DNA of 64,000 nucleotides from Acidimicrobiaceae bacterium (GCA_003151475.1 PLXQ01000021.1:1-64000); one strand, 5' to 3'. Counted from the first letter of the stretch, positions 16,097-25,687 are shown. Notes: generated by a model not told the origin, from the sequence alone. Numbers and translations: made by a program.

Positions 16097-17248
16097 CTAT
16101 CCAAGCAGCCTCTTTGCGATCACGACCCGCTGAATCTGGTTGGTGCCTTCGTATATCTGGGTGATCTTGGCGTCGCGCATGAGCCGCTCGGTGGGGAAGT
16201 CCCTGGTATAGCCGTAGCCGCCGAGCAGCTGGACAGCGTCGGTGGTCACCGACATGGCCGTATCCGAGGCGAAGCATTTGGCCATGGCGCCGACCATGGA
16301 GAGATCGCCGTCGGGGTCGCCGGCATCGACGACTGAGCAGGCCCGGTAGACGAGAGTCCGCGCCGCCTCGGTACGCATGGCCATGTCGGCCAGCATGAAC
16401 CGAAGTCCCTGGAAGTCAGCGATGGCCTGGCCGAAGGCATGACGTTGCTTCATGTAGGTCGACGCATGGTCGATGGCCCCCTGGGCGATGCCCACGGCTT
16501 GGGCGCCGATGGTGGGCCGGCTGCGATCGAGGGTGTGCATGGCGATGGTGAAGCCCTGACCCTCCTGGCCGATGAGGTTGGCCGCCGGCACCCGGACGTC
16601 GTCGAAGACGACCTCTCCGGTGGGGCTGCCGCGCAGACCCATCTTTTGCTCCAGCTTCGCCACCTTCACACCCCAGTCGGCCTCGACGATGAAGCAGCTG
16701 ATGCCCCGGTGACCGGCGTCGGGATCGGTCTTGGCGAAGACGGTGTAGGTATCGGAGATACCGGCGTTGGTGATCCAGTACTTGCTCCCCGATAAGACGT
16801 AGTGGTCGCCGTCACGGACGGCCCGGCAGCGCATGGCGGCGACATCGCTTCCCGCGTCTGCTTCGGACAGGCAGTAGCTCCCTTGGGCTTCCCCGCTGGC
16901 GACGCGCGGCAAGTACTTGGCCTTGAGCTCGTTCGAGCCCCAGTTCATGATCGGGATCATGCTGAGCTTCGAGATCAGCAGGGTGACGCTGGTGGAGGCG
17001 CACGCCCGGGCCAGCTCCTCCACCATGATGGCCTGGGTGACATGGTCGGCCCCGGCACCGCCGTACTGGGCAGGAATGCCGAGAGCGGGAAGCTCCATCT
17101 CGACACAGGCCTTGAAGCTGTCCCAGGGATAGGAGGCGTCCTGGTCAACGGCGGCGGCGTGGGGGGCGATGCGGGCTTCGCACAGTTGTCGCATGGCGGC
17201 CCGGAATTCCTTTTGGGTGTCGACGAGGGCGAATGACGGTGATTCCAT
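16097..17248 (-). CDS. Acyl-CoA dehydrogenase
   Basis: 383 residues from ATG 17248, the normal family length. It shows the N-terminal helical domain, the beta-domain motif CLSEADAGSDVAAM and GSKYWITNAG. The C-terminal helices end with YTRDFPTERLMRDAKITQIYEGTNQIQR, where the Glu of YEGT is the usual catalytic base of short/medium-chain enzymes. FAD-dependent alpha,beta-dehydrogenation of an acyl-CoA in fatty-acid or branched-chain catabolism is expected. No electron-transfer flavoprotein gene lies nearby. It is followed on the minus strand by the toxin-antitoxin operon, with no sign of linkage. Confidence 0.9.
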   Translation of the reverse strand: MESPSFALVDTQKEFRAAMRQLCEARIAPHAAAVDQDASYPWDSFKACVEMELPALGIPAQYGGAGADHVTQAIMVEELARACASTSVTLLISKLSMIPIMNWGSNELKAKYLPRVASGEAQGSYCLSEADAGSDVAAMRCRAVRDGDHYVLSGSKYWITNAGISDTYTVFAKTDPDAGHRGISCFIVEADWGVKVAKLEQKMGLRGSPTGEVVFDDVRVPAANLIGQEGQGFTIAMHTLDRSRPTIGAQAVGIAQGAIDHASTYMKQRHAFGQAIADFQGLRFMLADMAMRTEAARTLVYRACSVVDAGDPDGDLSMVGAMAKCFASDTAMSVTTDAVQLLGGYGYTRDFPTERLMRDAKITQIYEGTNQIQRVVIAKRLLG

Positions 17249-17440
17249 GGGCCCAGTTTCCCACCTCTGTCGGGACGGGCACGAACCGCTGTCCCCCGGC
17301 CATGGCCGATCGGGTCCCCGCACCGCGATCCCGGCACCGCCAATTGCCAGTACCACTCCGGGCGGGGACGACAAGAGGGTGCGAGGCGGAGTGACCATCG
17401 ACCGCGCTCGACTAGCCCGCGTGCTTAGACGTCCCGGGAC

Positions 17441-18298
17441 TTAGCTGCTCAGGTGCTCGAGGAGGAGACGGTTCAGGTCGTCCGGTGCCGCCTCGGGGAT
17501 CCAGTGACTCACGCCTTCGAGTATCTCGAACCGGTAGGGCCCCGTGACCCAGTCCGCTGTGGCCTCGGCCGCCTTGCGTCCGACTGCGATGTCCTCGGTC
17601 GACCAGACATACAACGTGGGCACCGAGATCTTGCCTACGTTGGCGAAGGCGTCGGCCGACATGGCCCGGTACCAGTTGAGTGCGGCCGTGAGCGCCCCTG
17701 ACTGGCGCATGGCGGCGACGAAGACGTCGACCTCTTCGGTATCGGGCGGGAGACCGGAGCCGGCGAACATGGCCCGCAGGCCGTCGCCCGATCCGTCTTC
17801 GCCGAGCAGCGCCTTCTCGGCGACACCCTCCTGGCGGAAGACGCCCATGTACGAGGAGCGCTCGGCCTGATCCGCATCACCACCGAGCAGGGCGGCGGCA
17901 AAGGCGCCGGGGTGGGGCACCGACACGGCCGTCAGGCTGCGAATGCGCGCCGGGTGGAGCCCGGCCGTGGCCCAGGCCACCATGGCCCCCCAGTCGTGGC
18001 CTACCAGGTCGAATGTGGCGAAACCCTGGGCATCGGCCACGGCCAGGACGTCGGAGACGAGTCGGTCGATGCCGTAGTCGGAAACCTCCGGCGGCCTCGC
18101 CCCGGCGGAGTAGCCCCGTTGGTCGAAGGCCAGGGCCCGGTAGTCCTGCTCGGCGACGGCCTCGAGCTGGTGGTGCCAGGAGAACGACGTCTGGGGGAAA
18201 CCGTGGAGAAAGACCACGGGACGGCCCTGTCCCGGTCCGGCCGCCACGGCCGAGAAGCTCAGACCGTTGGCCGCCACATCGAAGCGCTCCGTACCCAT
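17441..18298 (-). CDS. Alpha/beta-hydrolase, epoxide hydrolase/dehalogenase type
   Basis: 285 residues. Oxyanion motif HGFPQTSFSW, then FDQRGYSAGARP, and nucleophile elbow GHDWGAMV with Asp rather than Ser. That Asp marks the epoxide hydrolase/haloalkane dehalogenase branch. Catalytic His is near the end (GVSHWIPEAAP). Soluble cytoplasmic enzyme; substrate unknown. It starts 34 nt downstream of the 171-residue gene, so it may ride at the end of the leuB-ilvE-cimA transcript. Confidence 0.85.
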   Translation of the reverse strand: MGTERFDVAANGLSFSAVAAGPGQGRPVVFLHGFPQTSFSWHHQLEAVAEQDYRALAFDQRGYSAGARPPEVSDYGIDRLVSDVLAVADAQGFATFDLVGHDWGAMVAWATAGLHPARIRSLTAVSVPHPGAFAAALLGGDADQAERSSYMGVFRQEGVAEKALLGEDGSGDGLRAMFAGSGLPPDTEEVDVFVAAMRQSGALTAALNWYRAMSADAFANVGKISVPTLYVWSTEDIAVGRKAAEATADWVTGPYRFEILEGVSHWIPEAAPDDLNRLLLEHLSS

Positions 18299-18332
18299 GG
18301 CGGATCCTCCGATCGGTTCCGTGGCGCTCTCG

Positions 18333-18848
18333 TCAGGCCAGGGTGATGAGCTCGCGCCAGTCGGACAACCGGCCGCGGACCTCGTCGGGTGTGAGACGCA
18401 GGGTGGCCTCGGGAACGGCCTCGACGATGCGGCGCTGCTGGCCGTAGTGGTGGGCGGCGGCCTGGAAGAGCGGCGCCCGACGGTCGATGAGATCGTCCGG
18501 CGCGCCGCCCAGGAAACCGAAGAGGATGAGAGCGAGCTCCACGTCCTTGCCCACCGGCGCCCGTCCGAAGAGAGCGGCCCGGGCCGAGCCCACCGCCGCG
18601 CCTCCGACGAGGGCGTCCTCGGTGGTGATCCCCGGGGTCAACTCCAGCCGGTCGGCGAAGAGCTCATGGGCCACGAGAAGGCCATAGCCCTGGTCGGGAC
18701 CGGGGACGCCGAAATGGCTTCCCCGGGGATGGTCGGGTGTCAGGAGCTCGGCCACCCGGTTCTGGCGCCAGTCGGCCGGTGTCTTCAACCGGTAGGCGGG
18801 CCGGACCTGGTCCGCCTCACCGATGGGCACGTAGCTGGGCTGTGTCAT
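18333..18848 (-). CDS. Hypothetical protein in the leuB-cimA operon
   Basis: 171 residues. It shares a 4-nt ATGA overlap with the cimA stop, which is good evidence that it is translated. Sequence is soluble with a hydrophobic centre (VELALILFGFLGGAPDDLIDRR) and an acidic/Arg C-terminus (TPDEVRGRLSDWRELITLA). I recognise no domain. Tight coupling to cimA hints at a role tied to amino acid metabolism, but that is inference from position only. Confidence 0.7.
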   Translation of the reverse strand: MTQPSYVPIGEADQVRPAYRLKTPADWRQNRVAELLTPDHPRGSHFGVPGPDQGYGLLVAHELFADRLELTPGITTEDALVGGAAVGSARAALFGRAPVGKDVELALILFGFLGGAPDDLIDRRAPLFQAAAHHYGQQRRIVEAVPEATLRLTPDEVRGRLSDWRELITLA

Positions 18849-20569
18849 TTCTCCTCTTTACCAGCAGAGACGTTCTTGCCGACAGAGACGTTGCGGCCGG
18901 CGGGGACGCCCGAGCCAGCGTGGACGAGACCGTAGACGATCGAGTCGAACAGGGCCTGCCAGGAGGCCTCGATGATGTTCTCCGACACCCCGATCGTCGT
19001 CCAGACGACTTCGCCGTCGGTGGTGTCGATGAGGACCCGGGTGACCGCTCCCGTCCCTCGGCCGGTGTCCAAGACGCGGACCCGGTAGTCGACCAGATGG
19101 ATGGTCGCGAGCACCGGGTACGAGGCCCCGATGGCCTGACGCAGCGCCGAGTCGAGCGCATTGACGGGACCGTTTCCTTCGGCCATGGCCACCACCCGGA
19201 CCCCGTCGATGCTCACCTTCACCGTGGCCTCGGTCAGGTGGCGACCGTTGTGGGCCGAGCTGTCGCTGTGGTCGGCGATGACCCGGAACGACTCCAGGTC
19301 GAAGAAGTCCGGCTCCCAGCCCGTGGCCCGCCGCAGCAGCAACTCGAGCGAACCGTCGGCCACCTCGAAGTGGTATCCCCGGTGCTCCAGTGTCTTCAGT
19401 GTGTCGAGCACACTCGAGAGGACCTCGGAGTCGAGCTCGAGACCGAGCTCCTGCGCCTTCAGGGCCAAGGTGGAGCGTCCTGCCATCTCCGACACCACGA
19501 AGCGGGTGCCGTTACCGACCAGGTCGGGCTGGATGTGTTCGTAGGCGTCACGGCGCCGGGCGATGGCGCTCGTATGGAGACCGGCCTTATGGGCGAAGGC
19601 GGCGGCCCCGACATAGGGCTGTTGCGGGTTCGGCGCCAGGTTCACCAGTTCGGCGATGTGGTGCGAGACGGGGGTGAGCCGCTCCAGGCGGTCGGCCGGG
19701 ATGGTCCGGATGTTGAGCTTCAGCGACAGGTTGGGGATGGCGGTCGAGAGATCGGCATTGCCCGTCCGCTCGCCGTAGCCGTTGATGCAGCCCTGGACGT
19801 GGGTGGCGCCGGCCCGCACGGCGGCTATGGAGTTGGCCACGGCACAGCCCGAGTCGTTGTGGAAGTGCACACCCACCTGGCACTCGAAATCAGCCGTAAT
19901 CCCGGCCACGATCCGCTCGACGTCATGGGGCATGGCTCCCCCGTTCGTGTCGCACAGCACGAGCGCCTCGACGCCCGCCTCCTCGGCGGCGCGCAGCACC
20001 CGGAGACTGAACTCGGGATTATCCCGGTAGCCGTCGAAGAAGTGCTCGGCGTCGAAGAAGACCCGGAGCCCGTGCTCGCGCAGAAAACCCACCGACTCGG
20101 CTGCCATCAGCACCGCCTCGTCGAGTGTGGTCCGCAACGCGTCGGTCACATGCACCTCGGACGCCTTCGCCACGATGCAGACCGCTTCGGTGTTGGCCTT
20201 CACCAGGTGCCGCAGAACCTCGTCGTCCTCGGGCCGGACGCCGGCACGGCGGGTGGAACCGAAGGCCACCAGGGTGGCCGTGGCCAGGTGCAGCTCGGCC
20301 GGGGCCCGGGCGAAGAACTCCTCGTCCTTGGGATTGGCCCCGGGCCAGCCGCCCTCGATGAAGGTGACACCGAGATGGTCGAGCTGCTCCGCCACCCGGA
20401 GCTTGTCGTCGACGGTCAGCGACAGCCCCTCCTGCTGCGATCCGTCGCGCAGCGTCGTATCGAAGATGTCGACCGCCTCGGGCAGCACCGGCAGGTCGAA
20501 GCCGTGACTGGCGGCCCGGTGGTTGTGCCCCTGGGCGCCGGCACCGGCGTCGTGACCGTTACCGGACAT
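18845..20569 (-). CDS. cimA: (R)-citramalate synthase
   Basis: 574 residues from ATG 20569, which lies 11 nt inside the end of ilvE. HMG-like catalytic barrel begins DIFDTTLRDGSQQEGLSLTVDDKL; metal-binding HFHNDSGCAVANS; GNADLSTAIPNL; then a LeuA-type allosteric domain. SQQEG after LRDG and overall form fit the CimA (TIGR00977) branch rather than LeuA, and a separate LeuA is encoded at 34470. CimA condenses acetyl-CoA and pyruvate to citramalate, which LeuCD and LeuB convert to 2-oxobutanoate for isoleucine, bypassing threonine. It is in one operon with leuB and ilvE. Confidence 0.88.
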   Translation of the reverse strand: MSGNGHDAGAGAQGHNHRAASHGFDLPVLPEAVDIFDTTLRDGSQQEGLSLTVDDKLRVAEQLDHLGVTFIEGGWPGANPKDEEFFARAPAELHLATATLVAFGSTRRAGVRPEDDEVLRHLVKANTEAVCIVAKASEVHVTDALRTTLDEAVLMAAESVGFLREHGLRVFFDAEHFFDGYRDNPEFSLRVLRAAEEAGVEALVLCDTNGGAMPHDVERIVAGITADFECQVGVHFHNDSGCAVANSIAAVRAGATHVQGCINGYGERTGNADLSTAIPNLSLKLNIRTIPADRLERLTPVSHHIAELVNLAPNPQQPYVGAAAFAHKAGLHTSAIARRRDAYEHIQPDLVGNGTRFVVSEMAGRSTLALKAQELGLELDSEVLSSVLDTLKTLEHRGYHFEVADGSLELLLRRATGWEPDFFDLESFRVIADHSDSSAHNGRHLTEATVKVSIDGVRVVAMAEGNGPVNALDSALRQAIGASYPVLATIHLVDYRVRVLDTGRGTGAVTRVLIDTTDGEVVWTTIGVSENIIEASWQALFDSIVYGLVHAGSGVPAGRNVSVGKNVSAGKEEK

Positions 20570-21488
20570 GTTCGAGCCAGTCTTTGTAACGGTCGACCTC
20601 ACCCCGCACGGCGGCGAAGTAGGTCTGCTGAATCTGCTTGGTGATGGGACCGGGTCGGCCCACCCCCACCGTTCGGTCGTCGACCTCACGGATGGGCACC
20701 ACCTCGGCGGCGGTCCCGGTTAGAAAGGCCTCGTCGGCCGTGTAGAGGTCGGTCCGGATGAGCGCCTCGTTCACCACCTCGTAGCCGAGGTCGGTGGCGA
20801 TGGTGGTGACCGAGGCCTGGGTGATCCCGGCCAGGGCACCCGATTCCGACGTCGGGGGGGTGAAGATCCGACCACCGCGGACGATGAAGAGGTTTTCCCC
20901 CGTGCACTCCGAGACCCGGCCGTCGGGGGCGAGGAGGACAGCCTCGTCGTAGCCGGCCTTCAGCGCTTCCACCTTGGCCAGCGACGAGTTGATGTACATC
21001 CCGGTGGCCTTGGCCGCCGTGGGCACGGCGTTCGAATCGTGGCGCTGCCAGGAGGAGACCTTCAGCCGGATGCCGTTGGCCACCCCCTCGTCACCCAGGT
21101 AGGTCCCCCAGGGCCACGCGGCGATGGAGACGTTCACCGGACAGGGCAGCGGGTTCAGTCCCATCTCGCCGTAGCCGAGGTAGGCGATCGGCCTGATGTA
21201 ACAGCCCTCGTCCAGAGCGTTCACCGCGACGAGCTCCTTGGTCACCTCCACCAATTGCTCGGGGCTGTAGGGGATGTCGATCATCAGGACCTTGGCCGAC
21301 GTGAAGAGCCGGGCGATGTGCTCGGTCAGCCGGAAGATGGCCACCCCGGCCGAGGTCGGGTAGGCGCGGATGCCCTCGAAGACGCCCGAGCCGTAGTGCA
21401 GCGAGTGGGTCAGGACGTGAATCTGCGCCTTGTCCCAGTCGACGAACTCGCCGTCCATCCAGATCTTTTCCGATGCGGTGAAGGGCAC
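20559..21488 (-). CDS. ilvE: Branched-chain amino acid aminotransferase
   Basis: 309 residues from GTG 21488. Class IV PLP fold: opening IWMDGEFVDWDKAQIHVLTHSLHYGSGVFEGIRAY and substrate-binding IAYLGYGEMGLNP. PLP Lys is expected in the AAKATGMYINSSLAKVEAL segment. ECTGENLFIV and LTGTAAEVVPI follow. It catalyses the last step to valine, leucine and isoleucine with glutamate. It starts 4 nt after the leuB stop and overlaps cimA by 11 nt. Confidence 0.93.
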   Translation of the reverse strand: MPFTASEKIWMDGEFVDWDKAQIHVLTHSLHYGSGVFEGIRAYPTSAGVAIFRLTEHIARLFTSAKVLMIDIPYSPEQLVEVTKELVAVNALDEGCYIRPIAYLGYGEMGLNPLPCPVNVSIAAWPWGTYLGDEGVANGIRLKVSSWQRHDSNAVPTAAKATGMYINSSLAKVEALKAGYDEAVLLAPDGRVSECTGENLFIVRGGRIFTPPTSESGALAGITQASVTTIATDLGYEVVNEALIRTDLYTADEAFLTGTAAEVVPIREVDDRTVGVGRPGPITKQIQQTYFAAVRGEVDRYKDWLEHVR

Positions 21489-21492
21489 GGGC

Positions 21493-22527
21493 CTATAGCC
21501 TTTCTACGATGGCGTCGCCCACGGCGACGGTGGAGGGGAACGGCTCCCCTGCCGGATGCTCGGCCAGGTAGATCGAGATCGCCTTGAAGACTCGTTCGGC
21601 GGCCTCGGCGTGGCCGAGATGGTCGAGCATGAGCGCGGCGGACCGGATGGCGGCCAGAGGGTTGGCGGTCCCGGTCCCGGCGATGTCGTGGGCGGCACCG
21701 TGGACGGGCTCGAAGAGCGAGGGCCCCGTCCGCGCCGGGTTCAGATTGGCCGAGGCGGCGAAGCCGATACCCCCGGCGATGGCGCCGGCCAGGTCGGTCA
21801 GGATGTCGCCGAAGAGATTGTCGGTCACGATCACGTCGTAGCGGCCGGGCTGCTCCACCAGGTAGATGCACGCCGCGTCCACGTGGTTGTAGTCGAGCCG
21901 CACCCCGGGGTACTCCGCCGCCACATCCTTCGCCGCGCGCTGCCAGAGGTCACCGGCGAAGGTGAGGACGTTCGTCTTGTGGACCAGGGTGAGCTGCTGC
22001 CGGGGCCGGCCCGCGGCCAGCTCGAAGGCGAAACGCAGGCAACGCTCCACCCCCATCCGGGTGTTCACCGATCCCTGGGTGGCGACCTCGTACGGGGTCC
22101 CTTTCCGCAGGAAACCCCCCTCCCCGGCGTAGGTGCCCTCGGTGTTCTCCCGGATGACCACGAAGTCACAGTCAGGAGCCGGTGCCCCCGGGGTGCCCGT
22201 GAAGGGACGGAGGTTCACGTAGAGGTCGAGCTCGAACCGGAGCCGCAGCAGCAGACCCCTCTCGAGTAGGCCGTTGGGCACCTCGGTGGAGCCGACCGGC
22301 GGCCCCACGGCGCCGAGCAGGATGGCGTCGAATCCCCGGAGCTCCTCCAAGGTGGCGTCGGGCAGGACGTCTCCGCTGGCCAGGTAGTGCGCCGCGCCGA
22401 GCTCGAAATCGGTGGTCTCGAGCTGCACCCCGGCGGCAGCCACCACCTTCAGGGCCTCGGCCGTCACCTCGGGACCGATCCCGTCCCCGCCGATCACGGC
22501 CACCCGCTGGCTTGTCCTCGTGCTCAC
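21493..22527 (-). CDS. leuB: 3-isopropylmalate dehydrogenase
   Basis: 344 residues from GTG 22527, with AGAGGATCC just upstream; the frame stays open further up through the leader region but without a plausible start. Motifs: [11 protein letters not shown], substrate-binding [31 protein letters not shown], Mg-binding [17 protein letters not shown] and [22 protein letters not shown]-dependent oxidative decarboxylation in leucine synthesis, and also of beta-methylmalate in the citramalate route. First structural gene behind an Ile-rich leader peptide and terminator. Confidence 0.94.
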   Translation of the reverse strand: MSTRTSQRVAVIGGDGIGPEVTAEALKVVAAAGVQLETTDFELGAAHYLASGDVLPDATLEELRGFDAILLGAVGPPVGSTEVPNGLLERGLLLRLRFELDLYVNLRPFTGTPGAPAPDCDFVVIRENTEGTYAGEGGFLRKGTPYEVATQGSVNTRMGVERCLRFAFELAAGRPRQQLTLVHKTNVLTFAGDLWQRAAKDVAAEYPGVRLDYNHVDAACIYLVEQPGRYDVIVTDNLFGDILTDLAGAIAGGIGFAASANLNPARTGPSLFEPVHGAAHDIAGTGTANPLAAIRSAALMLDHLGHAEAAERVFKAISIYLAEHPAGEPFPSTVAVGDAIVERL

Positions 22528-22604
22528 CGGATCCTCTGTTCTCTCTCTTGGTCGTCTCGGAAAACGATTGGTGGTCTTCTGAAAATGAATGGTCTCTGAA
22601 AATG

Positions 22605-22629
22605 AAAAACCGCCCACAATGTGGACGGT
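22605..22629 (-). terminator. Attenuator terminator of leuB-ilvE-cimA
   Basis: On the minus strand ACCGTCCAC, ATT loop, GTGGGCGGT (one G-U pair) is followed directly by a short T-run. It lies between the leader peptide stop and leuB. A weaker upstream hairpin (22637-22660, GGCGC... GCGCC) touches the leader stop codon and may serve as pause or antiterminator structure. Confidence 0.75.
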
Positions 22630-22658
22630 CGGTCAGGCGCACACCGGCGGGTGGGCGC

Positions 22659-22700
22659 CTATTCGATAATGATGATGTCGAAACTGGCGGGCGTGGACAT
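22659..22700 (-). CDS. Isoleucine-rich leader peptide of the leuB operon
   Basis: 13 residues: MSTPASFDIIIIE, with four consecutive Ile codons (ATC ATC ATT ATC) just before the stop. It is followed by a pause-type hairpin and an intrinsic terminator, the classical arrangement for ribosome-mediated attenuation. Low charged tRNA-Ile would stall the ribosome on the Ile run and prevent the terminator forming. Isoleucine sensing makes sense because cimA, the committed step to isoleucine, is in the operon. The candidate -10 box ends 9 nt before this ATG, as for the other two leaders in this window. Confidence 0.8.
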   Translation of the reverse strand: MSTPASFDIIIIE

Positions 22701-22709
22701 GGTCCACCC

Positions 22710-22738
22710 AGTCTCCCGCAGCCTGACCAGGACGTCAA
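22710..22738 (-). promoter_or_regulatory. Promoter of leuB-ilvE-cimA
   Basis: TTGACG (22738-22733), 17-bp spacer, then GAGACT (22715-22710), 9 nt before the leader-peptide ATG. The -10 match is weak but its position is the same as in the ilvB and leuA leaders. Confidence 0.5.
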
Positions 22739-22788
22739 CCTCCTGCGGGCCCCGAAAGTGACCAGTGTTTCACCCGAGGGCGAACCAG

Positions 22789-22794
22789 TAGTTT
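22789..22794 (+). promoter_or_regulatory. -10 box of leaderless greA-leuCD transcript
   Basis: TAGTTT ends 7 nt before the GTG at 22802, putting transcription start on or next to the start codon. No clear -35 element. Confidence 0.45.
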
Positions 22795-22801
22795 GGTGGC
22801 T

Positions 22802-23278
22802 GTGACCGATGGGCCCACCCAGCTGACGCTCGCCACCTACGAGCGGCTGAAAGCCGAGCACGAGGACCTGACGACCCGGGGCCGGGTGGAGATCGCCCGG
22901 GCCATCGAGGCCGCCCGGGCCCTCGGGGACCTCTCCGAGAACGGGGACTACCACGCGGCCAAGGACTCCCAGGGGAAGATGGAGGCGCGGATCCGGCAGC
23001 TGGCGGCCACTTTGAAGGATGCCGAGATCGTGGACGGCGCCTCCCTGCCCGATACGGTGGTGGCCACGGGCTCGACCGTCTCCATCCGCTACGAGGGCGA
23101 CGACGAGATCGAGAGCTTCCTGGTCGGCTCCATCGAAGAGCGCAACGAGGACCTGAGCGTCGTCTCCCCCGGCTCCCCGCTGGGCCAGGCCCTGCTCGGA
23201 CGCTCTCCCGGTGACGTCGTCGAGTACGAGGCACCCGGGGGCACCCTTCGGGTCGAGATCATGAGGATCGGTTCCTGA
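22802..23278 (+). CDS. greA: Transcription elongation factor GreA
   Basis: 158 residues from GTG 22802, as in typical GreA. In-frame TTG 22793 and GTG 22796 would extend into the -10 box. The N-terminal coiled coil carries the acidic tip [17 protein letters not shown] with the conserved Asp and Glu that rescue backtracked RNA polymerase. The FKBP-like C-terminal domain ends [23 protein letters not shown]. It is 2 nt from leuC, so the elongation factor is apparently co-transcribed with leucine genes and divergent from an attenuated operon. Confidence 0.92.
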   Translation: MTDGPTQLTLATYERLKAEHEDLTTRGRVEIARAIEAARALGDLSENGDYHAAKDSQGKMEARIRQLAATLKDAEIVDGASLPDTVVATGSTVSIRYEGDDEIESFLVGSIEERNEDLSVVSPGSPLGQALLGRSPGDVVEYEAPGGTLRVEIMRIGS

Positions 23279-23280
23279 CC

Positions 23281-24702
23281 GTGGCGGACACAGACGAATC
23301 ATCACCGCGGACGCTCTCCGAGAAGATCTGGGACCGTCATCTCGTCCACGCCGCCGAGGGCGAACCCGACCTCCTCTTCATCGATCTCCACCTGATCCAC
23401 GAGGTCACCTCGCCCCAGGCCTTCGACGGGCTCCGGCTGGCGGGCCGGACGGTCCGGCATCCCGAGCTCACCGTGGCCACGGCCGATCACAACGTGCCCA
23501 CCACCGACATCGACAAGCCGGTGGCCGATCCCGTTTCGGCCAAGCAGCTCGAGGTGCTCACGGCCAACTGCGCCGAGTTCGGGATCACCTGCTATCCGAT
23601 GGGCAACGCCAACCAGGGGATCGTCCACATCATCGGCCCCGAGCTCGGCCTCACCCTGCCGGGGATGACCGTGGTCTGCGGCGACAGCCACACCTCGACC
23701 CACGGCGCCTTCGGGGCGCTCGCCTTCGGGATCGGGACGTCCGAGGTCGAGCACGTCCTGGCCACCCAGACCCTGCCCCAGATGCGGCCGTCCACCATGG
23801 CCGTCGAGGTCGAGGGGGACCTGCCCGAGGGGGTGACGGCCAAGGACATCGTCCTCGCCGTGATCGGGACCATCGGCACCGGGGGCGGCTCGGGTTACGT
23901 CATCGAGTACCGGGGGTCCGCCATCCGGGCGCTCTCCATGGAAGGCCGGATGACGGTCTGCAACATGTCGATCGAAGCCGGGGCGCGCGCCGGAATGATC
24001 GCCCCCGACGAGACCACCTTCGCCTACGTCGAGGGTCGGATCCACGCCCCGAAGGGAAAGCTCTGGAACGAGGCCGTGGCCGACTGGCGGACACTCGCCA
24101 CCGACGAGGGTGCTTCTTTCGCCAAGACGGTGACATTGGATGCCTCGACTTTGCGTCCCCATGTCACGTGGGGGACGAACCCGGGACAGGTGATCAACAT
24201 CGACGACTCGGTTCCCGACCCCGACAGCTTCGCCGAGCAGGGCGCCCGCGAGGCGGCCAGCCGGGCCCTTCAGTACATGGACCTGAAGCCGGGGACACCG
24301 CTGCGCGAGATCTCCGTCGACACCGTCTTCATCGGCTCGTGCACCAACGGCCGGATCGAGGACCTCCGTTCCGCCGCCACCGTCCTGCGCGGCCGCCGGG
24401 TCCGGCCCGGCATGCGGGCGCTCGTCGTTCCCGGCTCGCACCGGGTGAAGGCGCAGGCCGAGGCCGAGGGTCTCGACGAGGTCTTCCTCTCGGCCGGATT
24501 CGAATGGCGCGAGCCCGGTTGCTCCATGTGCCTGGCCATGAACCCCGACAAGTTGGCCGTGGGGGAACGCTGCGCGTCCACCTCGAACCGCAACTTCGAG
24601 GGCCGCCAGGGCCGCGGTGGTCGCACCCACCTGGTCTCCCCCGCCGTGGCCGCCGCCACCGCCGTGGCCGGTCACTTCGCCACCCCGGATGACCTGTCGT
24701 GA
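23281..24702 (+). CDS. leuC: 3-isopropylmalate dehydratase large subunit
   Basis: 473 residues from GTG 23281. Aconitase-family features: [47 protein letters not shown], and 4Fe-4S Cys ligands in [14 protein letters not shown] and [10 protein letters not shown]. It isomerises 2- to 3-isopropylmalate with LeuD and, in the citramalate route, citramalate to beta-methylmalate. GTGA overlap with leuD; begins 2 nt after greA. Confidence 0.95.
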   Translation: MADTDESSPRTLSEKIWDRHLVHAAEGEPDLLFIDLHLIHEVTSPQAFDGLRLAGRTVRHPELTVATADHNVPTTDIDKPVADPVSAKQLEVLTANCAEFGITCYPMGNANQGIVHIIGPELGLTLPGMTVVCGDSHTSTHGAFGALAFGIGTSEVEHVLATQTLPQMRPSTMAVEVEGDLPEGVTAKDIVLAVIGTIGTGGGSGYVIEYRGSAIRALSMEGRMTVCNMSIEAGARAGMIAPDETTFAYVEGRIHAPKGKLWNEAVADWRTLATDEGASFAKTVTLDASTLRPHVTWGTNPGQVINIDDSVPDPDSFAEQGAREAASRALQYMDLKPGTPLREISVDTVFIGSCTNGRIEDLRSAATVLRGRRVRPGMRALVVPGSHRVKAQAEAEGLDEVFLSAGFEWREPGCSMCLAMNPDKLAVGERCASTSNRNFEGRQGRGGRTHLVSPAVAAATAVAGHFATPDDLS

Positions 24703-25295
24703 AACCGCTGCAGCTGGTCACGGGCCGGGCCGTTCCGCTCGACCGCACCGACGTCGACACCGACCAGATCATCCCCTCGGATTGGCTGAAGCGCGTGGAG
24801 CGGACGGGGTTCGGCGCCGGGCTCTTCTCCGAATGGCGCGACGACCGGGACTTCATCTTGAACCAACCGGAGTTCGCCGGCGCCACCATCTTGGTGGCGG
24901 GCCCGAACTTCGGCACGGGCTCGTCACGCGAGCACGCCGTCTGGGCATTGATGGACTACGGCTTCGAGGTGGTCATCTCCCCGCGCTTCGGCGACATCTT
25001 CCGCAATAACTGCACCAAACAGGGGCTGCTGCCGGCTCAGGTCGACGCCGAATTCGGGCGGGCCCTGCTCGACGCCGTCCTGGCCGATCCTTCGCTCGAA
25101 CTCACCGTCGACGTGGCCCGGGGAACGATCGAAGTACCCGCAGCGGGTCTCTCGGGCACCTTCCCGCTCGACGAGTTCACCCGGGAGCGACTGCTGAACG
25201 GCTGGGACGACATCGGTCTCACCCTGCGCCACGCTCAATTCATCACCGACTACGAGACCCACCGGGCCTCCTGGCTCCCTGTCACCACCGGCTGA
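24699..25295 (+). CDS. leuD: 3-isopropylmalate dehydratase small subunit
   Basis: 198 residues from GTG 24699, overlapping leuC by 4 nt. Swivel-domain motifs: [24 protein letters not shown] and [37 protein letters not shown]. Normal length. Forms the heterodimeric dehydratase with LeuC and completes the greA-leuC-leuD unit. Confidence 0.95.
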   Translation: MKPLQLVTGRAVPLDRTDVDTDQIIPSDWLKRVERTGFGAGLFSEWRDDRDFILNQPEFAGATILVAGPNFGTGSSREHAVWALMDYGFEVVISPRFGDIFRNNCTKQGLLPAQVDAEFGRALLDAVLADPSLELTVDVARGTIEVPAAGLSGTFPLDEFTRERLLNGWDDIGLTLRHAQFITDYETHRASWLPVTTG

Positions 25296-25363
25296 TCCCC
25301 TACTGTTTCCGAGCGGTACCGGGGAACCGCGCCGCTGTGACAGCCGGGGCGTAACCTTCGCAA

Positions 25364-25684
25364 GTGGCTCAACGTTCCGGATTCACCAATGCCCGCAGTT
25401 CGTCGGGCGACGGTTCTTTGGGCCGGGTCATGAGCGCCGCCCAGACCCATGCGTGGGACCTCGGTCAGGGGCCCGCCGGCGGGATCATGGCCACCCGGGA
25501 ATCGGGGCAGATCGGACAACCCTGGGTGGTACTGGCCGAGCAAGCCGGACGGGGCATGCGGGTCTCGCTCTACCGTCCCGGCGATGCCATCGACATCGAG
25601 GGCGACGCCATCGGTGAATTGTCGGGCAACCCCCGGGAGATGGGCCGGCAGCTGCGGACGATCCTGGAGGACCTGTCCGTCTAG
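25364..25684 (+). CDS. Small hypothetical protein
   Basis: 106 residues from GTG 25364, with TAACCT (25352-25357) 6 nt upstream, so probably leaderless. A shorter start at ATG 25430 is possible. Soluble, glycine-rich middle (WDLGQGPAGGIMATRESGQIGQPWVVLAEQAGRGMRVSLYRPGDAIDIEGDAIGEL). No domain recognised. The TAACCT-N6-GTG arrangement is identical to that of the flavin reductase at 44928. Confidence 0.55.
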   Translation: MAQRSGFTNARSSSGDGSLGRVMSAAQTHAWDLGQGPAGGIMATRESGQIGQPWVVLAEQAGRGMRVSLYRPGDAIDIEGDAIGELSGNPREMGRQLRTILEDLSV

Positions 25685-25687
25685 TCC

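Noticed and set aside
18737-20644. 635-codon open frame antisense to cimA
   Set aside because: Same reason: no domain or start signal, and cimA motifs are continuous on the other strand.
23302-24675. 457-codon open frame antisense to leuC
   Set aside because: Composition (Gly/His/Asp-rich, no domain) is the usual shadow of a high-GC gene; leuC on the plus strand is unmistakable.
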